Positions 48,825-58,878 of a stretch of 64,000 nucleotides of DNA are shown here, in pieces. Every line of letters begins with the position of its first letter. The first letter of the stretch is position 1. The DNA lies in contig NZ_JAPFHA010000002.1 in NCBI RefSeq assembly GCF_026586805.1, forward strand, positions 186,001-250,000, given 5' to 3'. Position numbers and translations under genes: made by a program. Source of the DNA: Niveibacterium sp. 24ML. GTDB lineage: Bacteria > Pseudomonadota > Gammaproteobacteria > Burkholderiales > Rhodocyclaceae. A model generated the notes under the pieces. It was not told the DNA's origin. It searched no databases and saw only the letters and a list, made by a program, of their open reading frames with translations.

Positions 48825-49115
48825 CTAGACCGTCGGGCGCTCGGCGAAATCCCTTGTCACAGAAGGATCATCTTCGGCCGGCGTGCGCAGCACCTGGACC
48901 ACCCGCGCGGCTGGCGGCCCGCGATGGGCCCATTCGGCGAGCGCGTCCACCGCCACGGCGGGGCCGCGCACGAAGGCTTCAACGCTGCCATCGCGGCGGT
49001 TGCGGACCCAGCCATCCACCCCAAGCCGCTCGGCCGCTTGCACCATCCACCAGCGGTAACCGACGCCCTGCACCGAGCCGGTGATCAGCAGCAATTCAGT
49101 CTTGATCGTGTTCAA
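48825..49115 (-). CDS. acyP: Acylphosphatase
   Basis: A 96-residue acylphosphatase with TGSVQGVGYRWWM (catalytic Arg) and DGWVRNRRDGSVEAF (catalytic Asn). The start is a TTG at 49115, supported by AGGAGG five bases upstream and by overlap with the upstream transporter's stop codon (TTGA). The rare start suggests low-level coupled translation. Confidence 0.88.
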   Translation of the reverse strand: MNTIKTELLLITGSVQGVGYRWWMVQAAERLGVDGWVRNRRDGSVEAFVRGPAVAVDALAEWAHRGPPAARVVQVLRTPAEDDPSVTRDFAERPTV

Positions 49116-50800
49116 GCGAGCCTCCTTAACATGCGCGCCTCTTCGATGCCTTCCTGCAGCGTGTCGCAGACACGGTTGCTGCCGAGCCGTTCGAGGAAGC
49201 CGGAGCGCTGGATGATCGAGCCCGGCTGCTTGTTCAGGCCGCACAGCACCAGATCCGAGCCGCGTTTGCGCAGATCCCGGAGCAAGGTGTCGAGCATTTC
49301 CAGCGCGGTGGTGTCGAGACTGATCACCTTGTGCATATCGAGCACCAGCATCGTCGTATCCATCTGCTCGGGGTCCAGCTCGTCTTCAATCTTGCCGACC
49401 GTGCCGAAGAACATCGAACCGAAGACCTGGAAGGCCATGATGCCGGCGTTGCTGCTGCCGTCGGGTGCCTGCGCCGGCAGCACGACGCGTTCAACGCCGC
49501 TGAGCGTCTGCACCCGGTAGATGAAGAACAGGCTCGCCAACACCATCCCGATTTCAACGGCCAGGGTCAGATCGAAGATGACGGTGATCACGAAGGTTGC
49601 CAGCAGCACCACCCGATAGTTCATCGAATAGCGCCGAAGTTCCCGGAATTCGTGCCATTCGCCCATATTCACCGCCACCAGCACCACGATCGCCGAGAGC
49701 GTGGCCAGTGGCACATGGGCGGCGAGTGGGGCGGCGATCAGCACCACCAGCAGCAGCGTGATCGCGTGGGCGATGCCTGCTACCGGCGTGCGGCCGCCGC
49801 TGCGCACGTTGGTGGCGGTGCGGGCGATCGCGCCTGTGGCGGCGAAGCCGCCGAACAGCGGCGCAGCCAGGTTGGCGATGCCCTGCGCCATCAGCTCCTG
49901 GTTGGGGTCGTGGCGGTCGTCGATGGCGGCATCGGCGACGCGTGCCGAGAGCAGCGATTCGATTGCCCCCAGCAGTGCGATCGTGATGGCCGGCGAGATC
50001 AGGCGTCCGAGGTCAGAGAGGGTGAGTGCGGGCAGGCTGATCGGCGGGATCGACTGGGGAATGCCGCCGAAGCGGCTGCCGATGGTTTCGACCGGCAGCG
50101 CGAACAAGGCGTTGGCCGCGGTCGCGAGCACCAGCACCGCGAGCGGGCCTGGCACCCGCGCCATCCAGGGCACTTGCTTGGCGGCGCGGTTCCAGCCCAG
50201 CAGCACGCCAAGTGAGCCGAACGCGAGCGCCACGGTGGGCAGATCTGCGTGCGGAATCGCCGTTGCCAGCGCCTGCACCTTGGCGAAGAACTCGGCCGGC
50301 AGGTTCTCGATCGGCAGGCCGAGGAAGTCCTTGATCTGGGCGAGGAAGATCACCACCGCGATACCGTTGGTAAAGCCGATCACCACCGTGCGGGGGATGA
50401 AGCGGATCAGGCTGCCCAGCCGCGCGAGCGCGAGCCCGACGAGCATGGCGCCGGCGAGCATCGTCGCGATCAGCAGGTTCTGCACGCCGTACTGGGCGAC
50501 GATGCCGTAGATGATGGGGATGAATGCGCCGGTCGGGCCGCCGATCTGCACTCGCGAGCCGCCGAACAGTGCGATCAGCAGGCCGGCGACGATGGCCGTC
50601 CAGATGCCGGCGGTGGGTGACATCCCGCTGGCGATGGCGAAGGCCATGGCCAGCGGCAGGGCCAGAACGCCAACGGTGAGGCCCGCTGACAGATCCTGGC
50701 CAAGTTGCGCGCGGCTATAGCCGGGCAGGGTGTCGAGAAGCTTGGGTCGAAATTTGATCAAGGTGCTGCGCTCCAGTGCATTTGCGGACATTCGTGTCAT
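49112..50800 (-). CDS. SulP family transporter with STAS domain
   Basis: A 562-residue SulP transporter with N-terminal AGLTVGVLALPLAMAFAIASG, multiple membrane segments, and a C-terminal STAS domain (LVLDMHKVISLDTTALEMLD). It is clearly diverged from the SulP at 0.8-2.5 kb. The substrate is unknown. It lies 70 bp after lrgB and is coupled to acylphosphatase. Confidence 0.9.
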   Translation of the reverse strand: MTRMSANALERSTLIKFRPKLLDTLPGYSRAQLGQDLSAGLTVGVLALPLAMAFAIASGMSPTAGIWTAIVAGLLIALFGGSRVQIGGPTGAFIPIIYGIVAQYGVQNLLIATMLAGAMLVGLALARLGSLIRFIPRTVVIGFTNGIAVVIFLAQIKDFLGLPIENLPAEFFAKVQALATAIPHADLPTVALAFGSLGVLLGWNRAAKQVPWMARVPGPLAVLVLATAANALFALPVETIGSRFGGIPQSIPPISLPALTLSDLGRLISPAITIALLGAIESLLSARVADAAIDDRHDPNQELMAQGIANLAAPLFGGFAATGAIARTATNVRSGGRTPVAGIAHAITLLLVVLIAAPLAAHVPLATLSAIVVLVAVNMGEWHEFRELRRYSMNYRVVLLATFVITVIFDLTLAVEIGMVLASLFFIYRVQTLSGVERVVLPAQAPDGSSNAGIMAFQVFGSMFFGTVGKIEDELDPEQMDTTMLVLDMHKVISLDTTALEMLDTLLRDLRKRGSDLVLCGLNKQPGSIIQRSGFLERLGSNRVCDTLQEGIEEARMLRRLA

Positions 50801-50870
50801 GCATGGATAGCGCGCCGGGCCAGGCCCGGTGATGTGTGATCCAGCGCTTGTTCTTGGTTAGCGGCATCGT

Positions 50871-51599
50871 TCAGCCCAGCTTGATGAACAGGCCCACCAC
50901 CAGCGGAATCAACACCGCGGCGACCAGGCCATGAATGCCGAGCGCAAGGCCGGCAAAGGCGCCGGCTTCCGGGTGCTCCTGAAATGCGCGCGCGGTGCCG
51001 ATGCCGTGGGCAGCGGTGCCCAGCGCAAAACCGCGTACCGCCGGGCGATGTACGCCAAAGTTCGTCAGCAGTGTGGGGCCGGCCATTGCGCCAACAATGC
51101 CGGTGAGGATGCAGAACACCGCGGTCAGTGAGGGCGAACCGCCAATTTGTTCGGTAATGCCCATCGCGATCGGTGTGGTGACCGACTTGGGGATCAGCGC
51201 CAGCACGGTGTCGCGGCTGGCGCCCAGCGCCCAGGCGGTGGCCACCGCGCTGGCCGCGCCCGCTGCGCCGCCGCCGAGCAAGCCCACCGCGAGGGCCAGG
51301 CGGATACGCTTCATGCGCGACCACATCGCCGCCATCGGCACCGCAAAGGCCACGGTGGCGGGGCCAAGCAGGAAGTGCACGAACTGCGCGCCCTCGAAGT
51401 AACGCTGGTAGTCCTCGCCGATGGCGGTGATGCCCAGTGCGAGCAGGATCACCGTGATCGCAACCGGATTGGCGAGCGGGTGAAACTTGCACTTTTTCGC
51501 GATGGCTTGCGCGGCGAGGTAGGCGCCGAGGGTTGCGCTCAGCGCGAAAAGCGGCGAAGCCGAGAGGTAAACCCAGAGGCGGAAGATGTCGTCGCTCAC
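50871..51599 (-). CDS. lrgB: LrgB family membrane protein
   Basis: A 242-residue polytopic protein with LrgB signatures: ANPVAITVILLALGITAIGEDYQRYFEGA, LLGPATVAFAVPM, PKSVTTPIAMGITEQIGG, and GTAAHGIGTARAFQ. LrgAB/CidAB systems affect murein hydrolase export, and some members transport glycolate or pyruvate. The start overlaps the lrgA stop as ATGA. Confidence 0.92.
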   Translation of the reverse strand: MSDDIFRLWVYLSASPLFALSATLGAYLAAQAIAKKCKFHPLANPVAITVILLALGITAIGEDYQRYFEGAQFVHFLLGPATVAFAVPMAAMWSRMKRIRLALAVGLLGGGAAGAASAVATAWALGASRDTVLALIPKSVTTPIAMGITEQIGGSPSLTAVFCILTGIVGAMAGPTLLTNFGVHRPAVRGFALGTAAHGIGTARAFQEHPEAGAFAGLALGIHGLVAAVLIPLVVGLFIKLG

Positions 51600-51943
51600 G
51601 CCTCGTCATCCTCGGGCGCCAGTCGGTGCGCCACCCAGGCCGTCACGACCAACCCCACCGCCGTGCTGACGATCAGCGCAACGACGATCGGCAGCCACTC
51701 CTGCCGCAGACGCGGCAGGAACATCACCACGCCCACACCCGCGGGGATGAAGAGCAGTGCCAGGTGGCTGTGCAGCATTTCGGCCGTGGGGCGCAGCCGT
51801 TCGATCAACTGCGGGCGCGCGCGCAGCAGCACAAACAACAGCAGCAGGCCGATCACCGGGCCGGGGATCGGCAGGCCGAGCAGGCGAGTACAGGCCTCAC
51901 CCAGGAGCTGAAAGACCAGCAGTGCGAACAGGCCTTCGAGCAT
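51596..51943 (-). CDS. lrgA: CidA/LrgA family holin-like protein
   Basis: A 115-residue membrane protein with LLVFQLLGEACTRLLGLPIPGPVIG and SHLALLFIPAGVGVV, the LrgA/CidA family pattern, and four hydrophobic segments. The ATG at 51943 matches the family N-terminus; upstream open frame is discarded. It is the partner of the overlapping lrgB. Confidence 0.9.
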   Translation of the reverse strand: MLEGLFALLVFQLLGEACTRLLGLPIPGPVIGLLLLFVLLRARPQLIERLRPTAEMLHSHLALLFIPAGVGVVMFLPRLRQEWLPIVVALIVSTAVGLVVTAWVAHRLAPEDDEA

Positions 51944-51951
51944 CTGGGCGG

Positions 51952-52221
51952 TCAGCGGTCGCGCTGCGGTGCTTGATGTGGCATTTGCTTGAGTACTTCT
52001 GCCAGCATCTTGACGGCCGCCACGATGATCGTCGCCAGGCCACCCAGGGTAAAGACGGCCGCCTGCAGCGTCGACCCCGGCACGTTGTTGAAGAAGAAGC
52101 CGGGGCCATGCGCCAGGTAGCCCGCGCCGAGTGCAAGCGCGAGCACGCCGGCCACATCCACCAGCGCCCACATCATGATCGTGGGCGTCGGGCGGATGCG
52201 TGGTTTGCCGGCGGCGCTCAC
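51952..52221 (-). CDS. Small two-pass membrane protein
   Basis: An 89-residue protein with two transmembrane segments ([21 protein letters not shown] and [20 protein letters not shown]). Its ATG overlaps the metG stop as ATGA and it ends nine bases before lrgA. I do not recognise the family. The position suggests an LrgAB accessory or an unrelated passenger. Confidence 0.75.
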   Translation of the reverse strand: MSAAGKPRIRPTPTIMMWALVDVAGVLALALGAGYLAHGPGFFFNNVPGSTLQAAVFTLGGLATIIVAAVKMLAEVLKQMPHQAPQRDR

Positions 52222-54308
52222 TTCACCCGCATCCCGGGCGTGGCGCCCGAGTCGGGCGAGAGGATGAAGAGGCCGGGCGTCGTGCCGCTGTCGTCGGACG
52301 CCGCGAGCACCATGCCTTCGCTCATGCCGAACTTCATCTTGCGCGGTGCGAGGTTGGCCACCATCACCGTCATGCGGCCGACCAGCGTGGCCGGGTCGTA
52401 GGCCGACTTGATGCCGGCAAAGACCTGACGCGGCTTGGGTTCGCCAATGTCGAGCTGCAGCTTCAGCAGTTTGGCGGCGCCTTCGACATGCTCGGCCGAC
52501 ACGATCTTCGCGATGCGCAGATCGACCTTGCCGAAGTCGTCGATGCTGATGAAGGGCTCGAAGTCGTCGGCCTTCTTCGCTTCTTCAACCGCCTCGTGCG
52601 TCTGGTGCTGGCTGTGACGCTGCGGTTGCTCCGGCGCCGCCGGCGGAATGTTCTCGGGCGGCGGGAAGAGGGCTTCGAGTTGTTTCGGGTCGACGCGGGT
52701 CATCAGGTGCTCGTAGGGGTTGATGGTGGCGAGCAAGCGGGTGTCGTCCCAGCGCGAGAAATCGCAGTTGAGCAGACGGGCCACTTTGCCGGCCACGGCG
52801 GGCATCACGGGCGCCAGCATGCGGGTGAGGCGCACGAAGGCGTTGAGCGCCACCGAGCAGACGCGGTGCAGATCGGCTTCGCGGCCGGCGAGCTTGGCCA
52901 GCTCCCACGGCGCATTGGCGTTCACGTATTCGTTGGTGCGATCGGCCAGCGCCATGATTTCGCGGATCGCCTTGGAGTACTCGCGCCCTTCGAGGAAGTC
53001 GCCCACCGGGCCGCTCGCAGCGGCGATCGACGCCAGCAGTGCGGCGCCATCGTCACCGAAGTCGGTCGACACCTGGCCGCCGAAGCGTTTGGTGACGAAA
53101 CCGGCGCAGCGGCTGGCGATGTTCACATACTTGCCGATCAGGTCGGAATTGACCCGTGCGAGGAAGTCCTCGGAGGTGAAGTCCACATCCTCGACGTTGG
53201 CGTTGAGCTTGGCGGCAATGTAGTAGCGCATCCACTCGGCGTTCATGCCCAGTTCGAGGTAGCGCAACGGCGAGATGCCGGTGCCGCGCGATTTGCTCAT
53301 CTTCTCGCCCGATACCGTCATGAAACCGTGCACGAACACGTTGTCCGGCACCTTGTAGGGCTTGCCGGCAAAGTGAAGCATCGCGGGCCAGAAAAGGCAG
53401 TGGAAGTAGACGATGTCCTTGCCGATGAAGTGGATCTGCTCGGTCTGCTTGTCGGCCAGGAAGGCGGCCATGTCGCCACCGAGTTTGTGGAAATGGTTCT
53501 TCAGGCTCGCCAGGTAGCCGATCGGCGCGTCCAGCCAGACGTAGAAGTACTTGCCCGGTGCATCCGGAATCGGGATGCCGAAGTAGGGTTCGTCGCGCGA
53601 GATGTCCCAGTCCGCGAGGCCGTCGCCGGATTCGAGCCACTCGTTGGCCTTGTTCGCAATCTGCGGCTGCAGGCGCTCGCCCTGGGTCCAGCCGCGCAGG
53701 AACTCGACGCAGCGCGGGTCAGAGAGGCGGAAGAAGAAGTGCTCCGACTGCTTGATCACCGGCGTCGCGCCCGAGAGCGCCGAGTACGGGTTCTTCAGCT
53801 CGGTCGGCGCATACACCGCGCCGCAGCTCTCACAGTTGTCGCCGTACTGGTCCTTCGCGCCGCAGCGCGGGCACTCGCCCTTGATGTAGCGATCCGGCAG
53901 GAACATCGACTTGACCGGATCGAAGAACTGCTCGATCACCTTGCGGTCGATGAAGCCCGCGTCGCGCAGGCGCACATAGATGTCCTGCGACAGCTCGACG
54001 TTTTCGGCCGAGTCGGTCGAATGCCAGTTGTCGAAGTGGATATGGAAGCCGTCGAGGTACTGCGGGCGGCCGGCCGCGATGCCGGCGACCAGTGCCTGCG
54101 GCGTGATGCCCTCGGCCTCGGCCTTGAGCATGATCGGTGCGCCATGCGCGTCGTCGGCGCAGACGAAATGGACTTCGTGACCGCGCATGCGCTGATACCG
54201 CACCCAGATGTCGGCCTGGGTGTATTCCATGATGTGGCCGATATGGAACGGGGCGTTGGCGTAGGGCAGGGCGGTGGTGACGAAGAGCTTGCGTTGTGGC
54301 GCGGTCAT
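52218..54308 (-). CDS. metG: Methionyl-tRNA synthetase
   Basis: A 696-residue MetRS. The HIGH motif is in [13 protein letters not shown], the zinc knuckle is [18 protein letters not shown], and the KMSKS loop is [13 protein letters not shown]-terminal tRNA-binding (Trbp111-like) domain, about residues 590-696, contains [18 protein letters not shown]. The ATG at 54308 is chosen; the frame extends 30 codons further without support. It leads a chain of overlapping genes. Confidence 0.96.
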   Translation of the reverse strand: MTAPQRKLFVTTALPYANAPFHIGHIMEYTQADIWVRYQRMRGHEVHFVCADDAHGAPIMLKAEAEGITPQALVAGIAAGRPQYLDGFHIHFDNWHSTDSAENVELSQDIYVRLRDAGFIDRKVIEQFFDPVKSMFLPDRYIKGECPRCGAKDQYGDNCESCGAVYAPTELKNPYSALSGATPVIKQSEHFFFRLSDPRCVEFLRGWTQGERLQPQIANKANEWLESGDGLADWDISRDEPYFGIPIPDAPGKYFYVWLDAPIGYLASLKNHFHKLGGDMAAFLADKQTEQIHFIGKDIVYFHCLFWPAMLHFAGKPYKVPDNVFVHGFMTVSGEKMSKSRGTGISPLRYLELGMNAEWMRYYIAAKLNANVEDVDFTSEDFLARVNSDLIGKYVNIASRCAGFVTKRFGGQVSTDFGDDGAALLASIAAASGPVGDFLEGREYSKAIREIMALADRTNEYVNANAPWELAKLAGREADLHRVCSVALNAFVRLTRMLAPVMPAVAGKVARLLNCDFSRWDDTRLLATINPYEHLMTRVDPKQLEALFPPPENIPPAAPEQPQRHSQHQTHEAVEEAKKADDFEPFISIDDFGKVDLRIAKIVSAEHVEGAAKLLKLQLDIGEPKPRQVFAGIKSAYDPATLVGRMTVMVANLAPRKMKFGMSEGMVLAASDDSGTTPGLFILSPDSGATPGMRVK

Positions 54309-54387
54309 GTGCGTTCCGGTGCAGCGGGAAAACCTCAATTCTAGCAAGCGCGCGGCCGCGCGGCCGATTGCTTGATGCGCCGCCTTG

Positions 54388-55320
54388 TCAGTGCGCAATC
54401 TGAGCCGACAGATACCAGCCCTGCTGGTGTGCTTTGTCGGCGATATTGCCCAGATCGGCCCAGGCGGCGGTCAGCGAAAAACGCTTGGCCGGGAACCAGG
54501 CGATGAAGACATCCTTGAAGGCGTCTTCGCGGAAGGCGCTGAGCTTGTCTGGCTTGCTGCGGTACTCGGTGCCCAGCACCAGATCGTCGCGCAAGAACAG
54601 GCCGAGCGAAACTTCCGGCTGTATCGAGTAGTCATCCGAGCGGTCGCCGCCAAAGCCGAGCAGGCCGAGCTGGTTGGCGCGGGTGGCGCGCAGCGTAAGG
54701 TTGGCGAAGAGGCTGCGGCCAAGCGGGCCGTCCAGCCAAAGCTTGCTGGCGGCGAGGTAGGCCTCCCAGTCATCGCCACGCACCGCACCAAGCGCCTTGG
54801 GGACGAGCGCGTAGTCCCGGTTGCGCTTGTACTGCAGCCCCAGCGCGATCTGTGGCAGCCAGCGATCCTGGTCGAACACCGCATCACCGAGCAGGCGGAC
54901 TTTGGCGCCATAGCTTTCCAGCACGATCGTTTCGCCCGGCACCGTACTGCCCAGGTCGAAATGCTGGATCGAGTATGAGAGTTCGAGCCGATCGGCCACG
55001 CCGATCGCCGCACCGGCGCTGTCGAGCCTGAAGTCGCCGGTATCCACGCGCGTGAGGAAGGCGCTGCCGCCGACCTGGTTGCGTGTGCCGTAGCCGGTGA
55101 TCAGCGCCCAGGGCACCAGCCCGCCGCCGCCAGCGCCTTCCAGTTGTGACACGCCGCCCGTCGCAATCAGGCGATCGCCGGGTGCCAGCCGCAGGCTCAA
55201 GCCGGCCTCGTCAGCGGCGCGCACGCCGACGTTCAAGAAAACCGGCAGCAGGGCCGATATCCAGTGAATCAATCGTCTTGCGCTCGGGCGCGGCAAGCAG
55301 CGGGCTGGCATGAAGGGCAT
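54388..55320 (-). CDS. DUF3034 outer-membrane-like protein
   Basis: About 310 residues with a signal peptide ([14 protein letters not shown]) and a mature part rich in alternating beta-strand patterns, ending WYLSAQIAH with a C-terminal aromatic segment, as expected of outer-membrane beta-barrels. The family is DUF3034. The start is uncertain: the ATG at 55320 lies only three bases from the divergent globin start; a TTG near 55272 would give more promoter room. The function is unknown. Confidence 0.8.
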   Translation of the reverse strand: MPFMPARCLPRPSARRLIHWISALLPVFLNVGVRAADEAGLSLRLAPGDRLIATGGVSQLEGAGGGGLVPWALITGYGTRNQVGGSAFLTRVDTGDFRLDSAGAAIGVADRLELSYSIQHFDLGSTVPGETIVLESYGAKVRLLGDAVFDQDRWLPQIALGLQYKRNRDYALVPKALGAVRGDDWEAYLAASKLWLDGPLGRSLFANLTLRATRANQLGLLGFGGDRSDDYSIQPEVSLGLFLRDDLVLGTEYRSKPDKLSAFREDAFKDVFIAWFPAKRFSLTAAWADLGNIADKAHQQGWYLSAQIAH

Positions 55321-55323
55321 CGG

Positions 55324-55785
55324 ATGTTGTTGAACGCAAAAGGGCCGGGGCGCGGACGCACGCGGATAGCCTTGATTACGGCCGCTCTCGCGTGCGGCTT
55401 GATGGCGCCCGCCTCGGCGCTTGCGAGTGAGCCCTCGAACTATGCGGCGCTGGGCGGCGCAGACGGCGTTGCCCAGATCGTCAGCGCCTTGCTCGACCGC
55501 TCGACGAGCGATCCGCAAACGCGGCGGACGTTCGCCAAAATCAACCGGCCACAGCTCGAAAAGCGCCTCGGGCAGCAGATCTGCCAACTGAGCGGCGGCG
55601 GTTGTGTGTACGAAGGCGAAAGCATGCTGCTTTCGCACGGCGGCATGAAGATCACTGAGTCGGAGTTCTACGGCATGGTCGAGCACCTGCGCGAGGTGCT
55701 CGACGCGCGCAGTGTTCCCTTGGCAACCAAGAACGCGCTGCTTGCGCAGCTGGCACCGATGAAGCGCGACATCGTGGGGCACTGA
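55324..55785 (+). CDS. Exported truncated hemoglobin (group I-like)
   Basis: About 153 residues. A signal peptide (IALITAALACGLMAPASALA) is followed by a truncated-globin fold: NYAALGGADGVAQIVSALL near the start and SHGGMKITESEFYGMVEHL, which carries the presumed proximal His. It contains two cysteines (QQICQLSGGGCVYEG). It is probably periplasmic, unusual for a globin. It is followed by a cupredoxin-like gene. Confidence 0.82.
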   Translation: MLLNAKGPGRGRTRIALITAALACGLMAPASALASEPSNYAALGGADGVAQIVSALLDRSTSDPQTRRTFAKINRPQLEKRLGQQICQLSGGGCVYEGESMLLSHGGMKITESEFYGMVEHLREVLDARSVPLATKNALLAQLAPMKRDIVGH

Positions 55786-55797
55786 GCGGATGAAGCG

Positions 55798-56418
55798 ATG
55801 CCGATGAAAGTGACGCTGCTGTGCCTGCTGCTCCTGATCGGTGGCGCGGCGCAGGCCGCCGAGCTGAGCCTTGCCGTGAGCAACGCGAGCGGGGCCGCGC
55901 TTGAGAACGCGGTGGCGACGCTCACGCCGGTGGGCAGGGCGAGCTCGCCCAAGCCCGCCAAAGCGGTGATCGACCAGATCAACAAGGAGTTCGTGCCCTA
56001 CGTCAGCGTGGTGCCGGTGGGGTCCGCGGTGAGCTTCCCGAATCAGGACAACATCCGCCACAGCGTGTACTCCTTCTCCCCGGCAAAGAAGTTCGAACTC
56101 AAGCTCTACTCAGGCACCCAGGCCGAGCCGGTGGTGTTCGACAAGGCCGGCGTGGTGGCGCTCGGTTGCAACATTCACGACTGGATGATTGCCTACGTCT
56201 ACGTCACCGAGGCGCCGTTCTACGGCCGCAGCGATGCGCGCGGCAACATTGCCTTCAGCGGCATTGAGCCGGGTGAATACGAGCTGCGGGTGTGGCACCC
56301 GGACAGCGCGGCGCCAGAAGTCGTGCGGCCGCTGCGGCTTGGCAACGAGGCGCAGCGGCTGAGCCAGAGTCTGCCGGCCAAAGCGCGGGCCGCCGCCGGA
56401 GGCAGCCATTCGCACTGA
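55798..56418 (+). CDS. Cupredoxin-like exported protein
   Basis: A 206-residue exported protein annotated in relatives as a methylamine-utilisation-type protein. A signal peptide ends AAQA. The blue-copper-type ligands may be His in NIRHSVYSF, Cys and His in LGCNIHDWM, and the following Met. A C-terminal carboxypeptidase-regulatory-like sandwich (GNIAFSGIEPGEYELRVWHP) and a His-containing tail (GGSHSH) follow. It is likely periplasmic. It starts 12 bp after the globin gene. Confidence 0.83.
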   Translation: MPMKVTLLCLLLLIGGAAQAAELSLAVSNASGAALENAVATLTPVGRASSPKPAKAVIDQINKEFVPYVSVVPVGSAVSFPNQDNIRHSVYSFSPAKKFELKLYSGTQAEPVVFDKAGVVALGCNIHDWMIAYVYVTEAPFYGRSDARGNIAFSGIEPGEYELRVWHPDSAAPEVVRPLRLGNEAQRLSQSLPAKARAAAGGSHSH

Positions 56419-56446
56419 TCTGCCGCCCGCGCGCCGGGCTGAGGAT

Positions 56447-58849
56447 GTGGCGCCGGTGGCCCGCGCGATCGAAGCGCCGGCAAGCCCGCAACGCATGCAC
56501 TGGCTGCGACGCTTGCCATTGCGCACCCGAATCGGCGTGCTGGTGATCGGCCTGCTGGCGTTGTTTCTGGCGGCGGCGATTCTCGCGGTGTGGTTCGGCA
56601 GCCAGAACTTTGCTCGGCAGCGGATCTCTGATGAGCTGATCGTCGGTCAGAAAGTCCTGCGCCGCTCGATCGAACAGGATCAGGCGCGGCTCGTACAGGC
56701 TGCCCGTGTGCTCAGCGCTGACTTCGGCTTCCGCGATGCGGTGGCCTCGGCGGATGCCGGCACCGTGTTGTCGGCGCTGGCCAATCAGGCCGGACGGATC
56801 GAAGCCAGCGCCGCACTGCAGTTCGATACCCGCGGGCAGGTGGTGGCCAGTACCGTGCCGGTGCGCAGCGGGGCCGAGGCTCAGGTGCTGCAGGCGCTGC
56901 TTGAGCGGGCGCGCACCGCCGGCGGCGCCGATGGCATCGTGACCCTCGGTGGCCGGCCGATGCTGGTGGTGCTCAGTCCGGTCAAGGCGCCGGTGGTGAT
57001 TGGCTGGGTTGTACTCGGGTTTGCGCTCGACGATCGCGTTGCTGCGCAGCTCGGCGCGCTGACCGGCGCGAGCATTGCCATCGTCGGCCAGGCGCAGGGG
57101 CGCAGTGTGCTGCAGGCCAGCGCCAGCAGCGCGGCACTGCGCGGCGAAATCACTGCGGCGCTTGCGGCCAGGCGTTTGTTGGCGCCATCGCAGCCCCGCG
57201 CGATCGAGCTGGGGGGTGTGCGCTTCCTCTACGTGGCGACGCCGCTTGATTCGCAAGGGCAGGCGGCGATCCTGCAACTGCAGTCGCTCGACGATGCGCT
57301 CAAGCCCTACCGACAGCTCGCGATCACGCTGTTTGGCCTGCTCATGCTGGCCTTCTTCGCGGCGGTTGCCGCCACACGCTGGATCGCAGGCAGCGTCTCT
57401 GGCCCGATCCAGCGCCTCGCGCGGGCGGCCGCGGCGATCAGTGCGGGCGATTATGGCCAGACGCTGCCGGTCGACTCGCAGGACGAGATCGGCCGTTTAT
57501 CGGAAGGTTTCAACGCAATGTCCTGCGCGGTGCAGTTGCGCGAAGCCGAGATCCGCGAGCTGGCCGCGAAGGATGTGCTGACCGGCTTGCTCAACCGCAC
57601 TGAACTTGAGCGTCAGGCGCATGAGTTGCTGCAAGGCGGACAGCCGGCGCTGGTGCTGATCATCGACATCGACCGATTCAAGGCAATCAACAACGTGCTC
57701 GGGTTCCGGATCGGCGATCAGGTGATCTGCGAAGTCGCAGATCGGCTGCGGATGCTGTTCCGCGACGGCGACGCGGTTGCACGGCTGGCGGCAGACGAAT
57801 TCGCGCTGATCGCGCACGGCCCGCTGTGCGAAGACATTGCAAGCATCAAGGCGCGGGTCGAACAGGCCTTCGCAACGCCGTTCGAGCTCGCCGGCTCGGC
57901 GCTCGACGTAGCGGTATCGCTGGGCGCATCGCGTTTCCCGGATCACGGTAACGACGTGCAGACGCTGATTCGCAACGCCGAGATGGCGCTCAAGTGTGCC
58001 AAGCGGCAGCACAGCGGGCTGCTGGTGTTCGAACCGGCGATGGATCAGAGCCGGGTGGTGCATCTGTCGATGTTGTCAGAACTGCGCCGCGCGGTGGAAC
58101 GCGACGAGCTGCGCCTTTACCTGCAACCCAAGATTTCGCTGCGCACCGGGCGGGTGGAGAGCGCCGAAGCGCTGGTGCGCTGGCAGCATCCCGAGCGCGG
58201 CTTCATTCCGCCGGGGGATTTCATCCCCTTCGCCGAACAGACCGGGCGCATCGGCATGCTCACGCGCTGGATGCTGCGGCAGGCGATGCTGCTGGCGACC
58301 GAGCAGGCGGCGGCAGGCACACCGCTGCAGATATCGGTGAATGTGTCGACCTTCGATATCCAGGACGACGGCTTCCCCGCCGCGCTCGACACGCTGCTGG
58401 GCGAAACCGGCGGCAGTGCGTCGCAGATCCGGCTGGAAATCACCGAAAGCGGTGTGATGGACGACCCGGAGCGCGCCCTGTCGGTGCTGGCGGCGCTGCG
58501 CGAACGCGGCTTCACCCTGTCGATCGACGATTTCGGCACCGGCTACTCGTCACTCGCCTACCTGCGGCGGATGCCGGTGTCGGAACTGAAGATCGACCGC
58601 TCTTTTGTGCGCGGCGTGCATCGCGAATCGGACGGTGTGCGCCTGCTGCGCTCGACGATCGAGTTGGGGCACAACCTCGACCTTTCGGTGGTGGCCGAAG
58701 GCGTTGAAACGATCGATGAATGGCAGACGCTGGCAGCCTTGGGTTGCGACTACGCGCAGGGCTTCTACGCGAGCAAACCCTTGCCGATCAAAGACTTCCT
58801 CGCTTGGCGCGTGGCGAATGCGCCATTGCGGGTGGCGCCGACCGACTAG
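56447..58849 (+). CDS. HAMP-GGDEF-EAL protein with degenerate GGDEF
   Basis: About 800 residues. A transmembrane segment (near 28-50), a periplasmic sensor region, a second membrane segment (about 285-310), a HAMP domain, then GGDEF and EAL domains. The GGDEF active site reads RLAADEFALI, lacking both glycines, so cyclase activity is probably lost. The EAL domain looks intact (SAEALVRW, DDFGTGYSSL), predicting c-di-GMP hydrolysis. The start is GTG 56447 or ATG 56495; no clear ribosome site decides. Confidence 0.9.
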   Translation: MAPVARAIEAPASPQRMHWLRRLPLRTRIGVLVIGLLALFLAAAILAVWFGSQNFARQRISDELIVGQKVLRRSIEQDQARLVQAARVLSADFGFRDAVASADAGTVLSALANQAGRIEASAALQFDTRGQVVASTVPVRSGAEAQVLQALLERARTAGGADGIVTLGGRPMLVVLSPVKAPVVIGWVVLGFALDDRVAAQLGALTGASIAIVGQAQGRSVLQASASSAALRGEITAALAARRLLAPSQPRAIELGGVRFLYVATPLDSQGQAAILQLQSLDDALKPYRQLAITLFGLLMLAFFAAVAATRWIAGSVSGPIQRLARAAAAISAGDYGQTLPVDSQDEIGRLSEGFNAMSCAVQLREAEIRELAAKDVLTGLLNRTELERQAHELLQGGQPALVLIIDIDRFKAINNVLGFRIGDQVICEVADRLRMLFRDGDAVARLAADEFALIAHGPLCEDIASIKARVEQAFATPFELAGSALDVAVSLGASRFPDHGNDVQTLIRNAEMALKCAKRQHSGLLVFEPAMDQSRVVHLSMLSELRRAVERDELRLYLQPKISLRTGRVESAEALVRWQHPERGFIPPGDFIPFAEQTGRIGMLTRWMLRQAMLLATEQAAAGTPLQISVNVSTFDIQDDGFPAALDTLLGETGGSASQIRLEITESGVMDDPERALSVLAALRERGFTLSIDDFGTGYSSLAYLRRMPVSELKIDRSFVRGVHRESDGVRLLRSTIELGHNLDLSVVAEGVETIDEWQTLAALGCDYAQGFYASKPLPIKDFLAWRVANAPLRVAPTD

Positions 58850-58878
58850 CGTCGGCGGTGTGCCACGAGCGGCGTGAT

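Noticed and set aside
52200-54344. 714-residue plus-strand frame opposite metG
   Set aside because: metG on the minus strand has the HIGH, KMSKS and zinc motifs; the opposing frame has none.
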